In this document: positions 5,264-5,914 of the stretch, in pieces
Layout: each line of letters begins with the position of its first letter
Position numbering within the stretch: position 1 is the first letter of the stretch
Assembly: GCA_946404585.1 (NCBI GenBank)
Contig: CAMJEC010000058.1
Location: 1 to 5,914, forward strand
Length of the DNA stretch: 5,914 bases
Direction of reading: 5' to 3'
From: an uncultured Caryophanales bacterium
GTDB lineage: Bacteria > Bacillota_I > Bacilli_A > RFN20 > CAG-826
Position numbers and translations under genes: made by a program
The notes under the pieces: generated by a model
Database searches by the model: none
What the model was told of the DNA's origin: nothing
The model's input: the letters and a program-made list of their open reading frames with translations, nothing else

Positions 5264-5797
5264 ATGAAAACTCAAGGTAGTAAAATTGGTGGCATTATCA
5301 TGATTGTATTAGGCGCTATATTTGCAGCGCTTTTTCTAAGTATTGCTATTTATAACAGTTCTATGATGTCTGAAATTTCATCTTCTGAATGGCCTGGTGA
5401 TTCTTATGGTTCTGATCCACGCTTTGAAATGACTAAGCTTTCAATTATCGCAGGATCTTTCTTTGCAACACTTATATGTATCGCGGTTATCGTTCTTGGT
5501 GTTTTTACCTTAAAAAGAGGTGTGGCTAATCAAAAAGTTGTCAAAACTGGTAGACCTTCGACATGCATTGTTGAAGACCTTAGAAGTCATCACTTCCGTC
5601 ACGGTGGTTGGACTTATCAACTAATTGTCTCTTATAAGGATGATAATGGTAACCCTCAAAGATATTCCACTCAAATATCTAGATATGACTACGAAGATTT
5701 AAGAAGAGGCATGAAACTTGAATGCCTAGTGGCGGGAGAAGAATGCTATATCGATATTAACAACATTAAGGTTGTAGAAGATCAAACAGACTATTAA
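5264..5797 (+). CDS. Two-helix membrane protein with cytoplasmic C-terminal domain, function unknown
   Basis: The protein has 177 residues. Hydrophobic helices at about 7-30 (KIGGIIMIVLGAIF onwards) and 58-83 (KLSIIAGSFF onwards) flank an acidic 27-residue loop rich in Ser, Gly and Asp, probably outside. Basic residues before helix 1 and after helix 2 (LKRG, then K91 and K94) place both ends in the cytoplasm. The soluble part, 88-177, looks like one small beta-rich domain. It opens with KTGRPSTCIVEDL, continues with YQLIVSYKDDNGNPQRYST (118-136) and ends with RRGMKLECLVAGEECYID (147-164). This pattern resembles DUF3592-like domains, where a G-x-x-T-x-A-x-V strand is followed by a Y-x-x-x-V-x-Y/F-x-D-x-x-G strand pair. 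That is a recollection of the family style, not a match I could test. The gene stands alone between two terminators. A link to the sigma factor upstream is possible but unproven. Confidence 0.8.
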   Translation: MKTQGSKIGGIIMIVLGAIFAALFLSIAIYNSSMMSEISSSEWPGDSYGSDPRFEMTKLSIIAGSFFATLICIAVIVLGVFTLKRGVANQKVVKTGRPSTCIVEDLRSHHFRHGGWTYQLIVSYKDDNGNPQRYSTQISRYDYEDLRRGMKLECLVAGEECYIDINNIKVVEDQTDY

Positions 5798-5800
5798 TGA

Positions 5801-5829
5801 AAAGGGCTTTGTTGAAACAAAGTCTTTTT
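5801..5829 (+). terminator. Intrinsic terminator after the two-helix membrane protein
   Basis: AAAGGGCTTTGT (5801-5812) pairs with ACAAAGTCTTTT (5817-5828) around TGAA, a 12-bp stem with two G-U pairs, ending in a run of five T. It starts four bases after the stop. The A-rich left arm would give a short T run on the opposite strand, so it may also serve a converging gene. Confidence 0.88.
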
Positions 5830-5846
5830 ATATTTACAATATATGT

Positions 5847-5914
5847 ATGCTCGATAACGTTAAAAGATTTGACATGAAGAAGCCGCCTACTAGGCAGAAG
5901 CTTCGTTTTTTAAT
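5847..5914 (+). CDS. Possible start of a further gene, running off the window
   Basis: From the ATG at 5847 a frame stays open to the window end for 22 codons (MLDNVKRFDMKKPPTRQKLR, then F and L). An internal ATG at 5874 would give a basic start (MKKPPTRQKLR) such as precedes a membrane helix. No ribosome site is seen for either ATG, and the same bases form a terminator-like hairpin, so this is only a possibility. Nothing can be said about the product. Confidence 0.25.
   Translation, partial: MLDNVKRFDMKKPPTRQKLRFL
5879..5911 (+). terminator. Terminator-like hairpin with T6 tail at the window end
   Basis: An outer stem GAAGC (5879-5883) pairs with GCTTC (5900-5904), and an inner stem GCCT (5885-5888) pairs with AGGC (5892-5895) around a three-base loop. 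The two are separated by an uneven internal loop (one base against four). One G and six T (5906-5911) follow. It has terminator form, yet a good terminator already lies at 5801-5829 and no complete gene lies between them. Confidence 0.4.

Noticed and set aside
1..5914. CRISPR array, insertion sequence or long direct repeats
   Set aside because: No spaced repeats, terminal inverted repeats or transposase motifs were seen on either strand.

Overview
The window is AT-rich DNA that reads with the standard bacterial code. TGG encodes Trp, and TGA is used as a stop in an ATGA overlap at 3430-3433. Shine-Dalgarno sites of GGAG/GGAGG type, tRNA genes with encoded CCA, short U-tailed hairpin terminators and a GatCAB transamidase together suggest a low-GC Firmicute. 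The GatA tail and GatB variants look closest to the Mollicutes-like or Erysipelotrichia-like end of the Bacilli. This placement is inference from style, not from a search. All recognised protein and tRNA genes lie on the + strand.

Region 1 (1-2681) is a translation and sugar-nucleotide block: the last 46 codons of gatA, a complete gatB one base later, galE one base after gatB with its ribosome site inside gatB, and tRNA-Arg(CCT) only 12 bases after galE. The first clear terminator lies after the tRNA, so the tRNA may ride on the gat-galE transcript. A perfect 7-bp hairpin spans the galE stop and ends two bases before the tRNA. Region 2 (2702-2858) is a self-contained tRNA-Ala(GGC) unit with its own promoter and terminator.

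Region 3 (2860-5232) is the most novel part: a two-gene unit of an ECF-type sigma factor and, overlapping by four bases, a 585-residue single-pass membrane protein. The latter has a short charged cytoplasmic tail and a roughly 520-residue outer domain that I do not recognise. The layout matches a sigma/anti-sigma pair in which the membrane protein would sense something outside and hold or release the sigma factor. The sigma gene has no visible ribosome site, and a 15-bp palindrome covers its start region, whereas its partner has a good ribosome site.

Region 4 (5233-5829) is a monocistronic gene for a two-helix membrane protein with a cytoplasmic C-terminal domain. Its likely promoter is pressed against the preceding terminator. 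The last 85 bases hold either a second terminator-like hairpin or the start of another gene that runs off the window.
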